Part shown: positions 31,472-42,736 of the stretch, in pieces
Position numbering within the stretch: the stretch's first letter is position 1
Layout of the letters: each line of letters opens with the position of its first letter
Assembly: GCF_036711975.1 (NCBI RefSeq)
Contig: NC_091966.1
Location: forward strand, 25,303,501-25,367,500
Reading direction: 5' to 3'
DNA: 64,000 nucleotides
Source of the DNA: Onthophagus taurus
Lineage: Eukaryota > Arthropoda > Insecta > Coleoptera > Scarabaeidae
Made by a program: the position numbers and the translations under genes
Notes under the pieces: model-generated
Told to the model about the DNA's origin: nothing
Database searches by the model: none
Seen by the model: only the letters and a program-made list of their open reading frames with translations

Positions 31472-33943
31472 GTATAATGTTGGTATTCTATGAAATAACT
31501 AGTTATTTTATGAAATATCGACCCACAATAGTTAAAGTATAAAATGGGTTATTTATTTCATACTTTAACTAGTTATTTCATAGAATACCTAGTTATTTCA
31601 TAAAACAACGAAGTTCTATAAATTAAAGTGTGAAATGGCGGAAAAAAATTACTTAAATATGTATTTTACGGCGTGACTTTTGTCGGTAAATAAAAACAGT
31701 TTGAGAATATAGTTATGAACTTTATTAAAAAATAAAGATAAACACTTCTAAGAATATTAAAAAAATAAATAAAAACACTTCTAAGAACATTAAAAAAAAA
31801 TAAATATCCTTTAAAATAAACTAATAATCATGAGATCAATAATCATTAAAAGTTATTGTAAATATATCACATTAAAATAAAACGAAATTTTTAATTATTT
31901 TATTATTTTCTCTAACTATTTATTTGTGCACGGATTACTACCATGACATTTCGAATTACATAATAAATTACTTCGTTTACATAAGCATTTTTTTGTTTTA
32001 CATTTTTTTGTGCAAGCACATTTTTAAAGCCTTGCCCCGTACCAATTGACTGAGCAATTGCCACCGTCCGCAGCGACATCTCTTTAGAAGGAACTTCTAT
32101 TGATTCAATTCTTCAATTGATTAATTATACCATTTCTTGTGCCCAATTTATAGTAATTATCGTCAGTGACTTCTAGTACAACAGCCAATACAGACCTTGG
32201 ATCACCTCTTCCACGGTCTACATCGGGAATTTTGACACGAACAGCCGAACCAACATCTGCCGAGGGGTGTAACTTATCAGAAGTAATCTTCATTTTTTGG
32301 CTTGTTGACATAAACCTTCTTTAGCATCGTTACGTTCATTTATAATCGAATTTCTTTTGTAACATAATAGGCATAGGTGACTTGGATCCATTCTATCGCC
32401 GTCTATATTAAATGTTTCTACTGTACATCTGAAATGCACTGGTTTTAAACAGTCAGTGCAAAGGCAACAATTCTCTAAGCAATTGTCCAAACAAATTATA
32501 CATTTTCTTTCTTCAATTTCTTCATTCGTTTCTTCATTATCCTTGTCGGCGTTGCTAACATTTTCTTTATCGTTGTTGTCGACGTTAGATTGTTCTACAT
32601 GTGTCTCCATGCCTTGCAAAAGTTTTTTTAAATCCTCCTCATCTTGTATTGAAGAAATGATTTCTTTCGGCAAAGAAGACGTTGTTAATCCAACTTTCGG
32701 GTCCACACCAAACATTGCCTTGTAAGGTGTCCTTTTAATACCGGAATGGTAGGCGCGATTTTTCATAAATTGAACAAATTGTAGTCCTTTATTCCATTTA
32801 TTGGTATTATTTTGTTGCATCCAAGTGGTGAGCATGTTTTCAATATCTTGGTTCGCCCTTTCGACGCTCCCTTGACTCTGGCTATGCCTCGGCTTACCAT
32901 GTACAAGTTTCAGTTCCGGCCACATTTTTTGTAAGCTTTCTATCAGTTTATTACAAAACTCACGACCATTATCGGATTGCAATATACTTGGAGCACCAAA
33001 AAGGAGGAATATCTCAAGTATATGCAAAGCAACTTCATCTGCGCGCTTTGTTTCTAACGGTTTTAGTACAACAAATTTTGTCAGATGATCCTGATATACC
33101 ATAATAAATTTATAATTTCCATCTGGATGGGATTGGAAATCAATAAGATCCACCTGACAACGACTATTTAAATGTTGTGAAATTAACGGTTTGCTGACAG
33201 CCTTCGCAGATGTTTAAGAAACTCTTTATATGTTTCTGCGTTATATTTTTATATTTTTTATTTAATTCTTTAATCATCCTATCTCTGCCTCCATGTCCAA
33301 TTGCAAGATGAATGTCATAAAGCACATCAAACAAATCTTCTTGTGTAACATAAAAGATTACTTCACTATCATTTTCTTGCATCGGTACAATTAATTTTTC
33401 AATACCTGTTATTACAAATACATAATCATGAAAAGATTGAATTGAAGTCTTTTAGAATAAGTATACAAAATTAATATTGTTGCAAAATATACCTGTTATT
33501 TGAAGCACGTCGTAATGTTGCAGCAACCAATAATCTCGGGGAATTTTTTTCTGTTTTGTTTTGGAATGTTTCACATCTCTTATTAAATTCATATATTTCT
33601 CACTTGTTAATAAGGCACAGTTTGTTTTAGATTCATTTTTATTTATTAAATCTGTAAATTTTAGTTTCATATTTCTTTTAATATCACTCACTTCCATTGT
33701 TGTATTTAAAAGAGTACACAGATCTCAGATCCACGTTTGAAACGTTTGTTTGTAGAGTGGTTTTTTTTTAGGTTAAGTTTGACGGTTCATTATACACTTT
33801 TGATGTAATGTAACCGCTATTCTATGAAATAACTAGTTAAAGCATGAAATAGTTTTTTATTACATGCTTTAACTATTACAAATAGTTATTTCATGAAATA
33901 ACTAGTTATTTCATGGAATACCGAATTATACAGTTTAACGATA
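31472..33943. mobile_element. Integrase-type DNA element with inverted ends
   Basis: The left end reads TGTATAATGTTGGTATTC then TATGAAATAACTAGTTA. The right end, read on the other strand, gives TGTATAATTCGGTATTC then CATGAAATAACTAGTTA. Both ends contain further internal palindromes of TAACTAGTTATTTCAT. The enclosed minus-strand gene is a KRBA2-like integrase. The TGT start resembles Ginger-type cut-and-paste elements, which use a retroviral-style integrase. I could not confirm a target duplication. Confidence 0.6.
32105..33697 (-). pseudogene. KRBA2-like integrase gene, two frameshifts
   Basis: Exon 1 (33697-33493, ATG at 33697) encodes the N-terminal block ending PRDYWLLQHYDVLQIT. A phase-1 intron (CAG|GTATAT to AACAG|GTATTG) leads to exon 2 from 33405. 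Exon 2 shows the H2C2 zinc finger (HLAIGHGGRDRM then CEGC) and, after a one-base frameshift near 33195, the integrase core with QVDLIDFQSHPDG (Asp), LQSDNGREFCNK (Asp) and SQGSVERANQDIE (Glu). A C-terminal zinc-binding segment (CIICLDNC, CCLCTDC, CLLCY) follows. A second shift near 32300 leads into HPSADVGSAVRVKIPDVDRG and the stop at 32105. All catalytic acids remain, but the frameshifts prevent a full product. Upstream of the core, vertebrate KRBA2 and insect relatives have the same order. Confidence 0.75.
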
Positions 33944-33967
33944 ACATATATATAAAAATATGATAAG

Positions 33968-35936
33968 TAGAGTCCGGAATTTTATGCACAAAATTTATGC
34001 AAAATATGCGCATATATATGCAGTAAATATAAGAAAATATGTAAATTTCGTATAAAAATATGCAAAGTTTATGTTAAAATATGCATGCATTTTGTACTAC
34101 TGTTAAAATAGTATATTAATTTATATATAAAGTCGGTATTTTTTTAATAGGTTCAATTCAAAATAACATCTAAAGATTTAAATACTCTATTTTATTAAAA
34201 TAAAAAAAAATACAACTAAATAAAATATATTTATAAACAGGCGACTACAAACTTCAGCATACACAAAAATCGATATATATATATATATATATAAATATTT
34301 AAATGATATAGTATTGTAATGTATAATTGTAATGTTATAGATAGTTTACAATTATATATTTTTGAATGTTCTCAACTAAGAAGTTACGTCGTCTATCAGA
34401 CAGTATCTGTTTGTAGCTCCAGAAACTCCTATCTACATCTACAGATGTTATGGGTGCATATTTAAAGTTACTAATTAAATTTGGCTCAATATTAAACTGA
34501 TCGCTTAAATATCCACCAATTATTTTAGCCGCCTTTGATAACAATATATAACCGTGATTTTTTTCTAATACTTCATAAAACATTTTATTAATAATTTGGA
34601 CTACTTTACCATTTACTTTTTTAATACCAGTCTCAAATTCCTCTTTTAATCCAACAGACTTATTTAGTGACATTGCTTGCATTTCTAAATTTAAAATAAT
34701 CCTACTAACAAACTCATAATTACTTTTAATAAACACTAATTCTGAACCTAATGTCGCTTTTTTTAATAGTGCTTTGCATTTTTTAATTGCTTGATTATTT
34801 TCATCCTCAAAATCCATGATTAATTCCTTTATAGACGTAAAATGTAGGGCATAAAATGTGGCGGCATTTAATCAGGTACCCCAACGTGTAATGACAGGTT
34901 CTGGTGGTAGGTTAACATTAAGCAATTTTTCCTTATATAGTTGGATCCTGAGGAGAGACTTCAAAAATATTTTTTTTACATTGCTAATTAATGCATTTAC
35001 GTCTGGAAATTGATTCCTAATTTCCTCTGCTACTCTATTCAAACCATGAGCTAAGCACGTCACATGAATTAAATTGGGGTACAACATTTTAAGTTGTTGA
35101 CCTGCTTTAAACATATATGTGGCAGCATCCGAAAGCAAAAGCAATATTTTTTCAGTTGGTACAATTTCCGGAAGAAAAAAATTCATTCATTCATGGTTAG
35201 TTTAGTCTAATTGTTTGCAAGCAATTAAATATGATTTACCAGCAAATGAACTACTTAAAACACCTATCAGCAAGTTCGCAATATATCATCCACAACAATC
35301 GGTAGTTTCGTCGACTATTAAATATACGTAGTGGTTTTTGACTACTTCTTTGATAGTGCTAATTATTTTAACATACTCCTCATTTACGTAACCCTTGCGC
35401 AAAGTACTTTCATCGGGTAGAGTACGCCCAGAATACTGTTCTAAAAATTTTTTTAATTCAGGATTATATCAGGTGGTTATAGGAGTACGTTTCCATTATT
35501 TACACCCGTAACTACAATTCAAACTGGTAGAATGGATTATAATTTTAATCTAGACTCTGTAAAGTGTAATTATTAGTTTTATTCAAATGTACATTGAAAA
35601 ATATGACAAATATAAACTTACCATTTTACCACATACTTTACAAAACACATTTTCTTCTTGTAGAATAAGTTCAGGAATTGCTTTTATCCAAAACAACATC
35701 AAATAATTTTTCACCTTCGGCATTTTTGAAATACTTAAAAGTTTGTACATACAAAGCGAAAACTAAAAAGAGATCCGAACAGCTTAAGATCGACTCGTAG
35801 AATGATGTGTTTTCAAATAAATGTAACTTCGTGGACATCATTTTTTATTTTAGACGCCAGCTACATAAAGATCCGCGTCGGTTAATCGTACTATCAGCGG
35901 TAAATAATATGCAATTTGCATAAATTCCGGACTCTA
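33968..35936. mobile_element. hAT element with 8-bp target duplication
   Basis: The left end TAGAGTCCGGAATTTTATGC and the complement of the right end (TAGAGTCCGGAATTTATGC) match. Both are flanked by ATGATAAG (33960-33967 and 35937-35944), the 8-bp duplication expected of hAT. The element is 1969 bp long and contains a broken minus-strand transposase. An AT dinucleotide run (about 34270-34292) lies near its left end. Confidence 0.9.
34335..35860 (-). pseudogene. hAT-like transposase, broken
   Basis: The order on the minus strand is a BED-type finger remnant (NVFCKVCGKM near 35650), then GYVNEEYVKIISTIKEVV and LIVDETTDCCG around 35290-35400. These are followed by [35 protein letters not shown] and EPVITRWGT (35186-34872). 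The last part runs 34817-34335, ending with the dimerisation block FKYAPITSVDVDRSFWSYK and RRRNFLVENIQKYI. Several stops separate these. The blocks match the insect CGGBP1-like hAT group. It sits inside the element defined by the ATGATAAG duplication. Confidence 0.8.
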
Positions 35937-35944
35937 ATGATAAG

Positions 35945-37010
35945 CTTGGACCAAGAGAAATCTTCGTTCAAGAATATCTTTCCCTCAGTGTGACATTTAT
36001 TTGCAAAACCGATTTTTTTAATATTAGTTATGTTCGATAACCAGTGCGTGATAGTGAGTGTTATTCCATGGACCACCCCGTGAAACCATAAATCTATTAG
36101 TACTATACAATTAATAGAACTTTCATGTATTTTTAAGAGTACTTTCGTAATGACGGTCAGAAACTCCTCAAAATTATGAACTAAGGGGATGAACTCTTCA
36201 AGTGGTTCATACAATAACTTAACGAACAACATTACGATAATGTTTGCGGATGACACATCGACTGTGGCGAGGTGTAGCACTGATTATGAAATCCAGAAAA
36301 TGGATTCTGGGTTGGAAAATGGATCCTGGACTGTCCTTGGACCAATCATATTGATTTCCTTGCTGGCAAGATCAGTCATTTCTCCTATGCCATTCGGAAT
36401 ATTTCCAGATCAGCTGGCATTGAGGCAGCATTAAGTGCCTATTATGTTTATGTCCATTCCTTGCTAAGATAACTCCATGTCTTCTGGAGCCGTGGTGTTG
36501 GTATAGATAGAATCTTCATACTACAGAAGAGGTGTGTAAGAGCAATCTTTGGTCTAAAAAATACTGATAGCTGTAGAAGTTACTTTAAAGACTGTAAAAT
36601 ACCTACCTTGTATGGAATTTATATTCTGGAATGTGCTGTATTGGTTCGGAAGAATTACTTTGAATTTTTCAAAAAATATGAAATATCACATCCTCGAAAT
36701 CGCGCGGGAAGGTGAATCTGGTGCCACCAAAAACGCACTTTACTAAGATTCAGAAGACGGCTCTGTACCAGAGTATCAAGATCTTCAATCACATTTCGGA
36801 AGGTACAAAGATCCTGCCAGTTCCAGGATTTCGGAGAAGACTGGGAGCTATTGTCACGGAAAATCCGATGTATACCATTGACATGTTTTTCCAATTTGAT
36901 GTTTGAACTCAATGTGTATTATATTACAATGCAATTATTGTTAAATTGACGTACTCTACGCTTTTTTGGTAAAATGGGGAGAATAAAGTATTATTATTAT
37001 TATTATTAAT
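35945..37010 (+). pseudogene. LINE ORF2 3' fragment with ATT tail
   Basis: From about 36225 the reverse-transcriptase motif IMFADDTSTVAR is visible. Frameshifted remnants follow, such as LQKRCVRAIFGLKNTDSCR (about 36520-36580) and the C-terminal TKILPVPGFRRRLGAIVTEN to a stop at 36903. The ATT repeat tail is at about 36984-37005. This is a different subfamily from the LINE at 16.7-20.9 kb. The part 35945-36225 is degraded. The hAT insertion at 33968-35936 lies directly before it and may interrupt it. Confidence 0.65.
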
Positions 37011-37635
37011 ACCTTTTAAAAGCTTTCTTGAAGTAATGTCGTCATTACTTAAACAAATTCGACCCCACAACGCGATGGTCGAATTTCGAGGTTCGCCTTA
37101 CTTTAAATACCCTTGAAATCAAATTTGTTAGTTAGTCTTACTTCTTTTTCAACGGTCGTAACTACGTTACTCCGTCGCTAAACGGTCAAAACCGAAGAAA
37201 TCCAACAGTTAATTTAGCGCTTAGTATTTAGTGTTAACAAGTTTAACCAGCATGGAATGGACAAACGAAAAAACACTGGAGTTAATAGAATTATACAGGG
37301 TGTTCCATCTCAGACGAGCCACCCCGTATATTTCTTATTCCATAGTGATTAGAAAAGTTTCCTGAAACCCGTCGAATGATTTTGTTTGGGGAACATCTTT
37401 TGACGTCATTTGAGGCTTGAACGAGCAACCCCCTAAGAGGGGGTGCTTCAACCCCTCAAAATTGAATAGGGGAGAGGGGTTGAGTGATACTTCATTTGAA
37501 AGGTCTTGGAAGCCTCTTCACAACGGTGTATGAAAAACGTAAATTTGATGAACCGTTTTCGCCAAAAATCAATTTTTTTGCAACCTTGAATATTTTGGTT
37601 ATAAATAAAAAAATTTAATTGTTTTATTATGTTGT

Positions 37636-38118
37636 TGCGGGGCTAATGCTTTGATAGTAGCGAGAGGAAGTTTTAGGAAAACCAATGTCTTCAACAACAA
37701 AATTTTATTAACAACAATATTAACAATAATAAAAGTGAGGACGCGAAAAGGGTAACTGCTGACTGATCTGCCGATGGTAACTGCTAACTGATAACTCATG
37801 GTAACTGACTGAACTCTCTGGGCCGATCCTGGTTCCTTTTATCCCCGAGTCCAGTAACATCCCCAGTGAAAGCTCTCTTCGAGTCCTTGTCTGGACTAAA
37901 AGGATCTGCTGTCCAGATGTACGGAGAGAGTTCTTCTGAATAGTTTCGAACGCTTTCTGGCGACCAGATGTTTGCCACGGAGAGCGTCCAGTAATATCTC
38001 CGGTAAAAGTTTTCCGGGAACCCTTTGCCTGGACCAAAAGGGTGTCCTGCCCAGATGACCGGAGAGAGATTTTTTTGAACGGTTTAGAAGGTTCTCTGGC
38101 GTCCAGATGTTCGCCACA
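37636..38118 (-). repeat. Gypsy 3' LTR
   Basis: 483 bp, TG...CA ends on the plus strand (TGCGGGGC to GCCACA). It contains an internal duplication: 37851-37987 and 37988-38118 are diverged copies, each starting CCAGTAA and ending with a CCAGATGTT-type phrase. It has no coding function, and long open frames in it are chance. Confidence 0.9.
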
Positions 38119-38134
38119 GAGACCCCCCTGCCAG
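38119..38134 (-). promoter_or_regulatory. Polypurine tract of the Gypsy element
   Basis: The minus-strand GGCAGGGGGGTCTC lies directly before the 3' LTR, where plus-strand DNA synthesis is primed. Confidence 0.75.
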
Positions 38135-38163
38135 TGTTTGACCATGGATTGGGAAACACGATA

Positions 38164-41100
38164 CTAGAGATCTGCCTGGAAATGGTCAGGGAATCTAACG
38201 CGTCTTCCATATCGCGTTGTTGGTGGAGCAAGGTCTGTCTGCTGGGGTCCTGGATTATTCCGCGTAGCCTCTGGGCGTTGTGGATCCTCCTGGCGTTGTT
38301 CCTCTCCCGACAAGATGTAGGCTGGTTTCAAGCGGTCGATTGAAACGGTAATTTGCTTTCCTTTCTTCTCCAGGGTGAACGTCCTGTCGTTCCGGTTGGT
38401 GACGGGATATGGGCCCTCGTATGGGACTTCCAACGACGAGTGGTGTTCGCCACCCAAGCGAATCCAAACATGTGTACAGGTGGCTAGGTCTCTGAAGACA
38501 AAGATCTTTTTACTTCCGTGCCTGGTTCCGTGAACCGGTTGAAGCTGTTGAAAATGCTTTTTCAATTCTTGGGTGAAGTTCGTCGCACCTTCCTCGTTCC
38601 TGCGCGATTCTCTAGGTGCCAAGAATTCGCCCGGGAGTCTGAGAGGTTCGCCGTAGACTAATTCTGCTGTCGTTGCTGAGAGATCGTCTCGCCAGGCTGA
38701 CCTGATGCCCAGCAGGACCACGGGTAAGATATCGACCCATTTTTCAGTGGCTTGGCATCGGATGGCGCCTTTGAGTTGACGGTGGAATCTTTCCACGAGA
38801 CCGTTGGCAGCGGGGTGGTAAGCGGTCGTCCGAAAGTGTTTGGTACCTAGCGTGGCGTTAAGCTCCATGAAAAGCTGTGACTGGAATTGTCTGCCTTGAT
38901 CCGTTGTTATTCGCAACGGCGTTCCGAATCGGGATACCCATCCGGTCACGAAAGCTTTTGCGATGGTGGATGCCTCTATATTCTCGACGGGGATCACTTC
39001 GGGCCAGCGCGAGAAACGGTCCACACACGTTAAAGCGTACCTGTATCCTCTTGACATAGGTAGTGGACCTACCAGGTCAATGTGGATGTGCTCGAACCTG
39101 CCACTGGGTAATGTAAAGTTTCCAGTGGGGGCTGACGTATGTCGGGTTATTTTGGCTCGCTGACAATCAAAACAGTGCCGGGTCCACCTCCTACAATCCG
39201 CCTTAATCGACGGCCACACATAACGTTGAGTTACGAGCTTGACCGTGGCGTTAATTCCGGAGTGTGATAGTTGATGTAGTGAATTGAACGCTGCCCGTCT
39301 GAATTCGCGGGTGACGAAAGGTCGGGCATTAGGCGTAGAGATGTCGCAGTACACACTTTCACTGGTTCCTGGGATTGTTACCTTCTTCAAGTTGAAAACA
39401 GAATCTGATTCCAGGAATTGAGACAGCTCATCGTCGTTTGTTTGAGCCCGTGCTAATGCCTCGAAATCCAACGCGGGTGATAACTCTTCCACTCGCGATA
39501 GTGCGTCGGCCAGCACATTGTCTTTTCCCGCCACGTGACGTATGTCCGTTGTAAACTGTCCGATAAAGTCTAAATAACGGAACTGTCGCGGCGAGCACTT
39601 GTCCGGTTTCTGTTGAAAGGCGAACGTAATTGGTTTATGGTCCGTGAATATTACGAACGTTCGCCCTTCCACCATGTGCCGAAAGTATCGAATGGCTTTG
39701 TAGATGGCTAGCAGTTCTCTATCGTAGGCACCGTATTTCCTTTCTGCGGCACTCAACTTTCTAGAGAAGAAACCCAGTGGTTGCCAAACTCCATCTACTA
39801 GTTGCTCCAAGGCAGCTCCGACGGCGAAATCGGAGGCGTCGCACGAAATGGCAAGGGGAACATCCGGTGCTGGGTATGCCAACAGGGTAGCTTGTGCCAA
39901 CGCTTCCTTGCAGTCGTCGAAAGCTTGAACCGCTGCCTCCGTCCAGACGATTGGTACTTTCCCTTTTAGGTTCCCCTTTAACAAATCGTTCAGGGGCGAT
40001 TGTAGTTCGGCCGCTCTCGGTACGGCCTGCCTCGAGAAGTTGAATGCTCCTATGAATCTTCGCAGTTCCTTTGCCGTCTTAGGTCGTGGGTAATTCTTGA
40101 TGGCCTGGATCCTTTCAGGTAAAGGTTTTACCCCTCCGCTGGCGACGCTGAATCCCAGGAAATTTACTTGCGGTTTCCCGAAAACGCACTTCGCAGGGTT
40201 TATCAGGATTCCGTATTCCTTTAAGCGTTGGAAAATCTGCTTCAGGTGTTCCAGGTGCTCTTCTTCCGAGGCCGAGGCGATGAGGATATCGTCGATATAC
40301 ACGTAGGCGAAATCCAGACCTCGTAGAACTTCGTCCATTAGTCTCTGGCAGGTTTGTGCCGCGTTGCGAAGACCAAAGGACATGAACGTAAATTCGTACA
40401 AGCCGAAGGGTGTGGTTATCGCCGTTTTTGGGATATCTTCCTGGGCGACCGGAATTTGGTTGTAGGCGCGCACCAGGTCGATGGTGGAGAAGATTTTCTT
40501 CCCATGTAGGGACTGCGAGAAGTCCTGCATGTGAGGTATCGGATATTTGTCCGGCACCGTTCTCGCGTTTAATGCGCGGTAATCTCCGCAGGGCCTCCAA
40601 AGGTCGCCTTTCTTTTGGACCATGTGCAGGGGCGATGACCAACTACTTTTGGATGGACGAATTATCTTCATCTGCAGCATGGTCTCGAACTCCTTCTTGG
40701 CAGCCTCGTACCTTTGGGGGTTTAGGCGTCGAAATCGACTCGCGACGGGTTGTCCAGGGGTCGTGTGGATATGGTGTTCCACTCCGTGTTTCGGGTTAAC
40801 CCCTTGCGGAACTCCGGAAGGTCTCGTTATTTCGGGGTATTCGGCGAGGAGGTTGTGGAAAATGGATCCGCCCGCCACAACCCGGATATGAGCACCTTCG
40901 CCAGCCGTTTCGCGTCCCTGGACTTTCAGCGATGTTACGCTGTCCACCAGCCGTCGATTGCGTACGTCGACCAGCAATCCGTAGTGGTCCAGGAAGTCGA
41001 CTCCAATGATGGGTTTCGACACGTCGGCGACAATGAAACGCCACGTGAAATCGCGGCGAAGTCCTAGGTCGAGAGTAAGGATCTCGTACCCATAGGTCGC

Positions 41101-41280
41101 GATTACCGAATCGTTTGCCGCGTAAAGGTTAAAGGATGACCTCGGGCGTCGTCCGATTACTCGCGTTCGCGGAAAAACACACAAATCGGCACCGGTGTCT
41201 ATCAGGTATACTGTCTTGGTTTTCCGATCGGTCGCGAAGAGGCGTCGTGATAATGTTTGGGCGCAGTCACCGGCCTCTGT
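38164..41280 (-). CDS. pol: Gypsy Pol: protease, RT, RNase H, integrase
   Basis: A polyprotein of more than 1000 residues in the -1 frame relative to gag, so it is probably made by -1 frameshifting. The first in-frame ATG is at 41184, but the domain begins upstream with the protease motif [17 protein letters not shown] near 41210. Reverse transcriptase shows [34 protein letters not shown] and the catalytic [11 protein letters not shown]. RNase H shows [14 protein letters not shown] and [11 protein letters not shown]. Integrase has [13 protein letters not shown] / CFDCQRAK (zinc finger), [20 protein letters not shown] and [15 protein letters not shown] as its DDE core. No stop is present. The stop at 38164 lies near the 3' LTR, leaving no room for env. 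Confidence 0.95.
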   Translation of the reverse strand, partial: TEAGDCAQTLSRRLFATDRKTKTVYLIDTGADLCVFPRTRVIGRRPRSSFNLYAANDSVIATYGYEILTLDLGLRRDFTWRFIVADVSKPIIGVDFLDHYGLLVDVRNRRLVDSVTSLKVQGRETAGEGAHIRVVAGGSIFHNLLAEYPEITRPSGVPQGVNPKHGVEHHIHTTPGQPVASRFRRLNPQRYEAAKKEFETMLQMKIIRPSKSSWSSPLHMVQKKGDLWRPCGDYRALNARTVPDKYPIPHMQDFSQSLHGKKIFSTIDLVRAYNQIPVAQEDIPKTAITTPFGLYEFTFMSFGLRNAAQTCQRLMDEVLRGLDFAYVYIDDILIASASEEEHLEHLKQIFQRLKEYGILINPAKCVFGKPQVNFLGFSVASGGVKPLPERIQAIKNYPRPKTAKELRRFIGAFNFSRQAVPRAAELQSPLNDLLKGNLKGKVPIVWTEAAVQAFDDCKEALAQATLLAYPAPDVPLAISCDASDFAVGAALEQLVDGVWQPLGFFSRKLSAAERKYGAYDRELLAIYKAIRYFRHMVEGRTFVIFTDHKPITFAFQQKPDKCSPRQFRYLDFIGQFTTDIRHVAGKDNVLADALSRVEELSPALDFEALARAQTNDDELSQFLESDSVFNLKKVTIPGTSESVYCDISTPNARPFVTREFRRAAFNSLHQLSHSGINATVKLVTQRYVWPSIKADCRRWTRHCFDCQRAKITRHTSAPTGNFTLPSGRFEHIHIDLVGPLPMSRGYRYALTCVDRFSRWPEVIPVENIEASTIAKAFVTGWVSRFGTPLRITTDQGRQFQSQLFMELNATLGTKHFRTTAYHPAANGLVERFHRQLKGAIRCQATEKWVDILPVVLLGIRSAWRDDLSATTAELVYGEPLRLPGEFLAPRESRRNEEGATNFTQELKKHFQQLQPVHGTRHGSKKIFVFRDLATCTHVWIRLGGEHHSSLEVPYEGPYPVTNRNDRTFTLEKKGKQITVSIDRLKPAYILSGEEQRQEDPQRPEATRNNPGPQQTDLAPPTTRYGRRVRFPDHFQADL

Positions 41281-42098
41281 CAGTGACGGCCCGTCCCGTT
41301 TCCCGAATTACGCGAACATGGCGGTTTGCACTTCGTAGCACTGTCCCCGAATCGCGCATGATACCAGCACAAGCCGTTATTGTCATTTTGGTCGTACCGT
41401 GTACGCGATTTTGACCGATTGCGCCGTGAAGGTCCGGATTGCGACTCGCGACGCGCACTGGTTTCCGCGATTCGCTTCAGGGTGGCCGTAACTTCGCAAA
41501 GAGCGGTGCTAATGGACGCCATCTGTTGTAGCATCGCCTGTAGGGGTAGCACACCAGTAGCGGTCTCTTCGACGCGGCCTCGTGGGTTTGCGTTGGCCAC
41601 GGCGTCCGCCAAATCCGCTAACTCATCTAACGTTTTCTGTTTTTGAGACGCTAGAATAGCCTGTGTGAACGTTGGTAACCGGTCACACCACAGGGGTCGT
41701 AACACGTCGTCGGGGATGACGGTACCAGCCAACGCTCGGAGATGCCTCAGAAATTGTGACGGTTTCCGGTCTCCGATTTCTTCGTGTTCCAGCAATCGCC
41801 GCGTTTTCTGGTCCTGCGTTGCGCTTAATCGGCGGATCAGTTCGGATTTTAATTTTTCGTACTTGCCCGTTGGCGGAGGGTTGGACAGAATGTCCCGCAC
41901 TTCTGCCCAGTATTTTGGGTCTAATGAGCTCACCACGTAGTTGTACTTTGTGTCGTCGGCGGTGATCTGTCCCAAAGCGAACTGCGTTTCCACGTTGATA
42001 AACCACAATTGCGGATCCGCGTCCCAGAATGGTGGAATCTTCACCGCAACACGGTTAATATGTGGTACCTGCGCATTTACGTCCTGTTGATGGTCCAT
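41280..42098 (-). CDS. gag: Gypsy Gag
   Basis: 272 residues from the ATG at 42098. The capsid-like region includes [56 protein letters not shown] and [16 protein letters not shown], a typical insect Gypsy capsid order. The C-terminus is Arg/Ser-rich and ends with a zinc-knuckle-like [18 protein letters not shown]. Gag assembles the particle that packages element RNA. The frame is intact, and the following pol is in the -1 frame. Confidence 0.9.
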   Translation of the reverse strand: MDHQQDVNAQVPHINRVAVKIPPFWDADPQLWFINVETQFALGQITADDTKYNYVVSSLDPKYWAEVRDILSNPPPTGKYEKLKSELIRRLSATQDQKTRRLLEHEEIGDRKPSQFLRHLRALAGTVIPDDVLRPLWCDRLPTFTQAILASQKQKTLDELADLADAVANANPRGRVEETATGVLPLQAMLQQMASISTALCEVTATLKRIAETSARRESQSGPSRRNRSKSRTRYDQNDNNGLCWYHARFGDSATKCKPPCSRNSGNGTGRH

Positions 42099-42190
42099 CG
42101 TGCTAGCGTTTGGCGTCGGCAGCGTCGTCTTGATTTTTGATTTATTCGGGTTCCGTCGTCGGTGGTTTTCTTCACTCTCGGCTACTTATC

Positions 42191-42209
42191 GATCACGTCG
42201 GGGTCACCA
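42191..42209 (-). promoter_or_regulatory. tRNA primer-binding site
   Basis: The minus-strand TGGTGACCCCGACGTGATC lies three bases after the 5' LTR and starts with TGG, complementary to a tRNA CCA end. This is where minus-strand synthesis is primed. Confidence 0.8.
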
Positions 42210-42212
42210 GTT

Positions 42213-42695
42213 TGCGGGGCTAATGCTTTGATAGTAGCGAGAGGAAGTTTTAGGAAAACCAATGTCTTCAACAACAAAATTTTATTAACAACAATATTAA
42301 CAATAATAAAAGTGAGGACGCGAAAAGGGTAACTGCTGACTGATCTGCCGATGGTAACTGCTAACTGATAACTCATGGTAACTGACTGAACTCTCTGGGC
42401 CGATCCTGGTTCCTTTTATCCCCGAGTCCAGTAACATCCCCAGTGAAAGCTCTCTTCGAGTCCTTGTCTGGACTAAAAGGATCTGCTGTCCAGATGTACG
42501 GAGAGAGTTCTTCTGAATAGTTTCGAACGCTTTCTGGCGACCAGATGTTTGCCACGGAGAGCGTCCAGTAATATCTCCGGTAAAAGTTTTCCGGGAACCC
42601 TTTGCCTGGACCAAAAGGGTGTCCTGCCCAGATGACCGGAGAGAGATTTTTTTGAACGGTTTAGAAGGTTCTCTGGCGTCCAGATGTTCGCCACA
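42213..42695 (-). repeat. Gypsy 5' LTR
   Basis: 483 bp, by eye identical to the 3' LTR, including the internal duplication. It is followed by the target duplication GTTGT and the rest of the mariner-like inverted repeat. Confidence 0.9.
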
Positions 42696-42736
42696 GTTGT
42701 TTTATTTATCACAATCAAAAAATCAAATCTGCGTTT

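Larger units (their letters stand above)
37636..42695 (-). mobile_element. Complete Gypsy-type LTR retrotransposon
   Basis: Two 483-bp LTRs (37636-38118 and 42213-42695) bound the internal region, and the element runs on the minus strand. GTTGT at 37631-37635 and 42696-42700 is the target duplication. The inverted-repeat partner of the host element (about 43840) shows the uninterrupted target. Gag (42098-41280) and pol (to 38164) are intact, with pol in the -1 frame. There is no env. A primer-binding site and polypurine tract are in the expected places. The LTRs look identical by eye, so insertion is recent. Confidence 0.95.

Noticed and set aside
36985-37005. ATT microsatellites as independent repeats (also 8.6 and 20.9 kb)
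   Set aside because: Each follows a LINE ORF2 end and is best read as the LINE tail.
37599-38343. Several overlapping open frames inside the Gypsy LTR
   Set aside because: They recur in the other LTR, match no family and lie in regulatory sequence.
38877-42006. Long plus-strand open frames opposite gag and pol
   Set aside because: They are shadows of the intact minus-strand genes in a relatively GC-rich segment.
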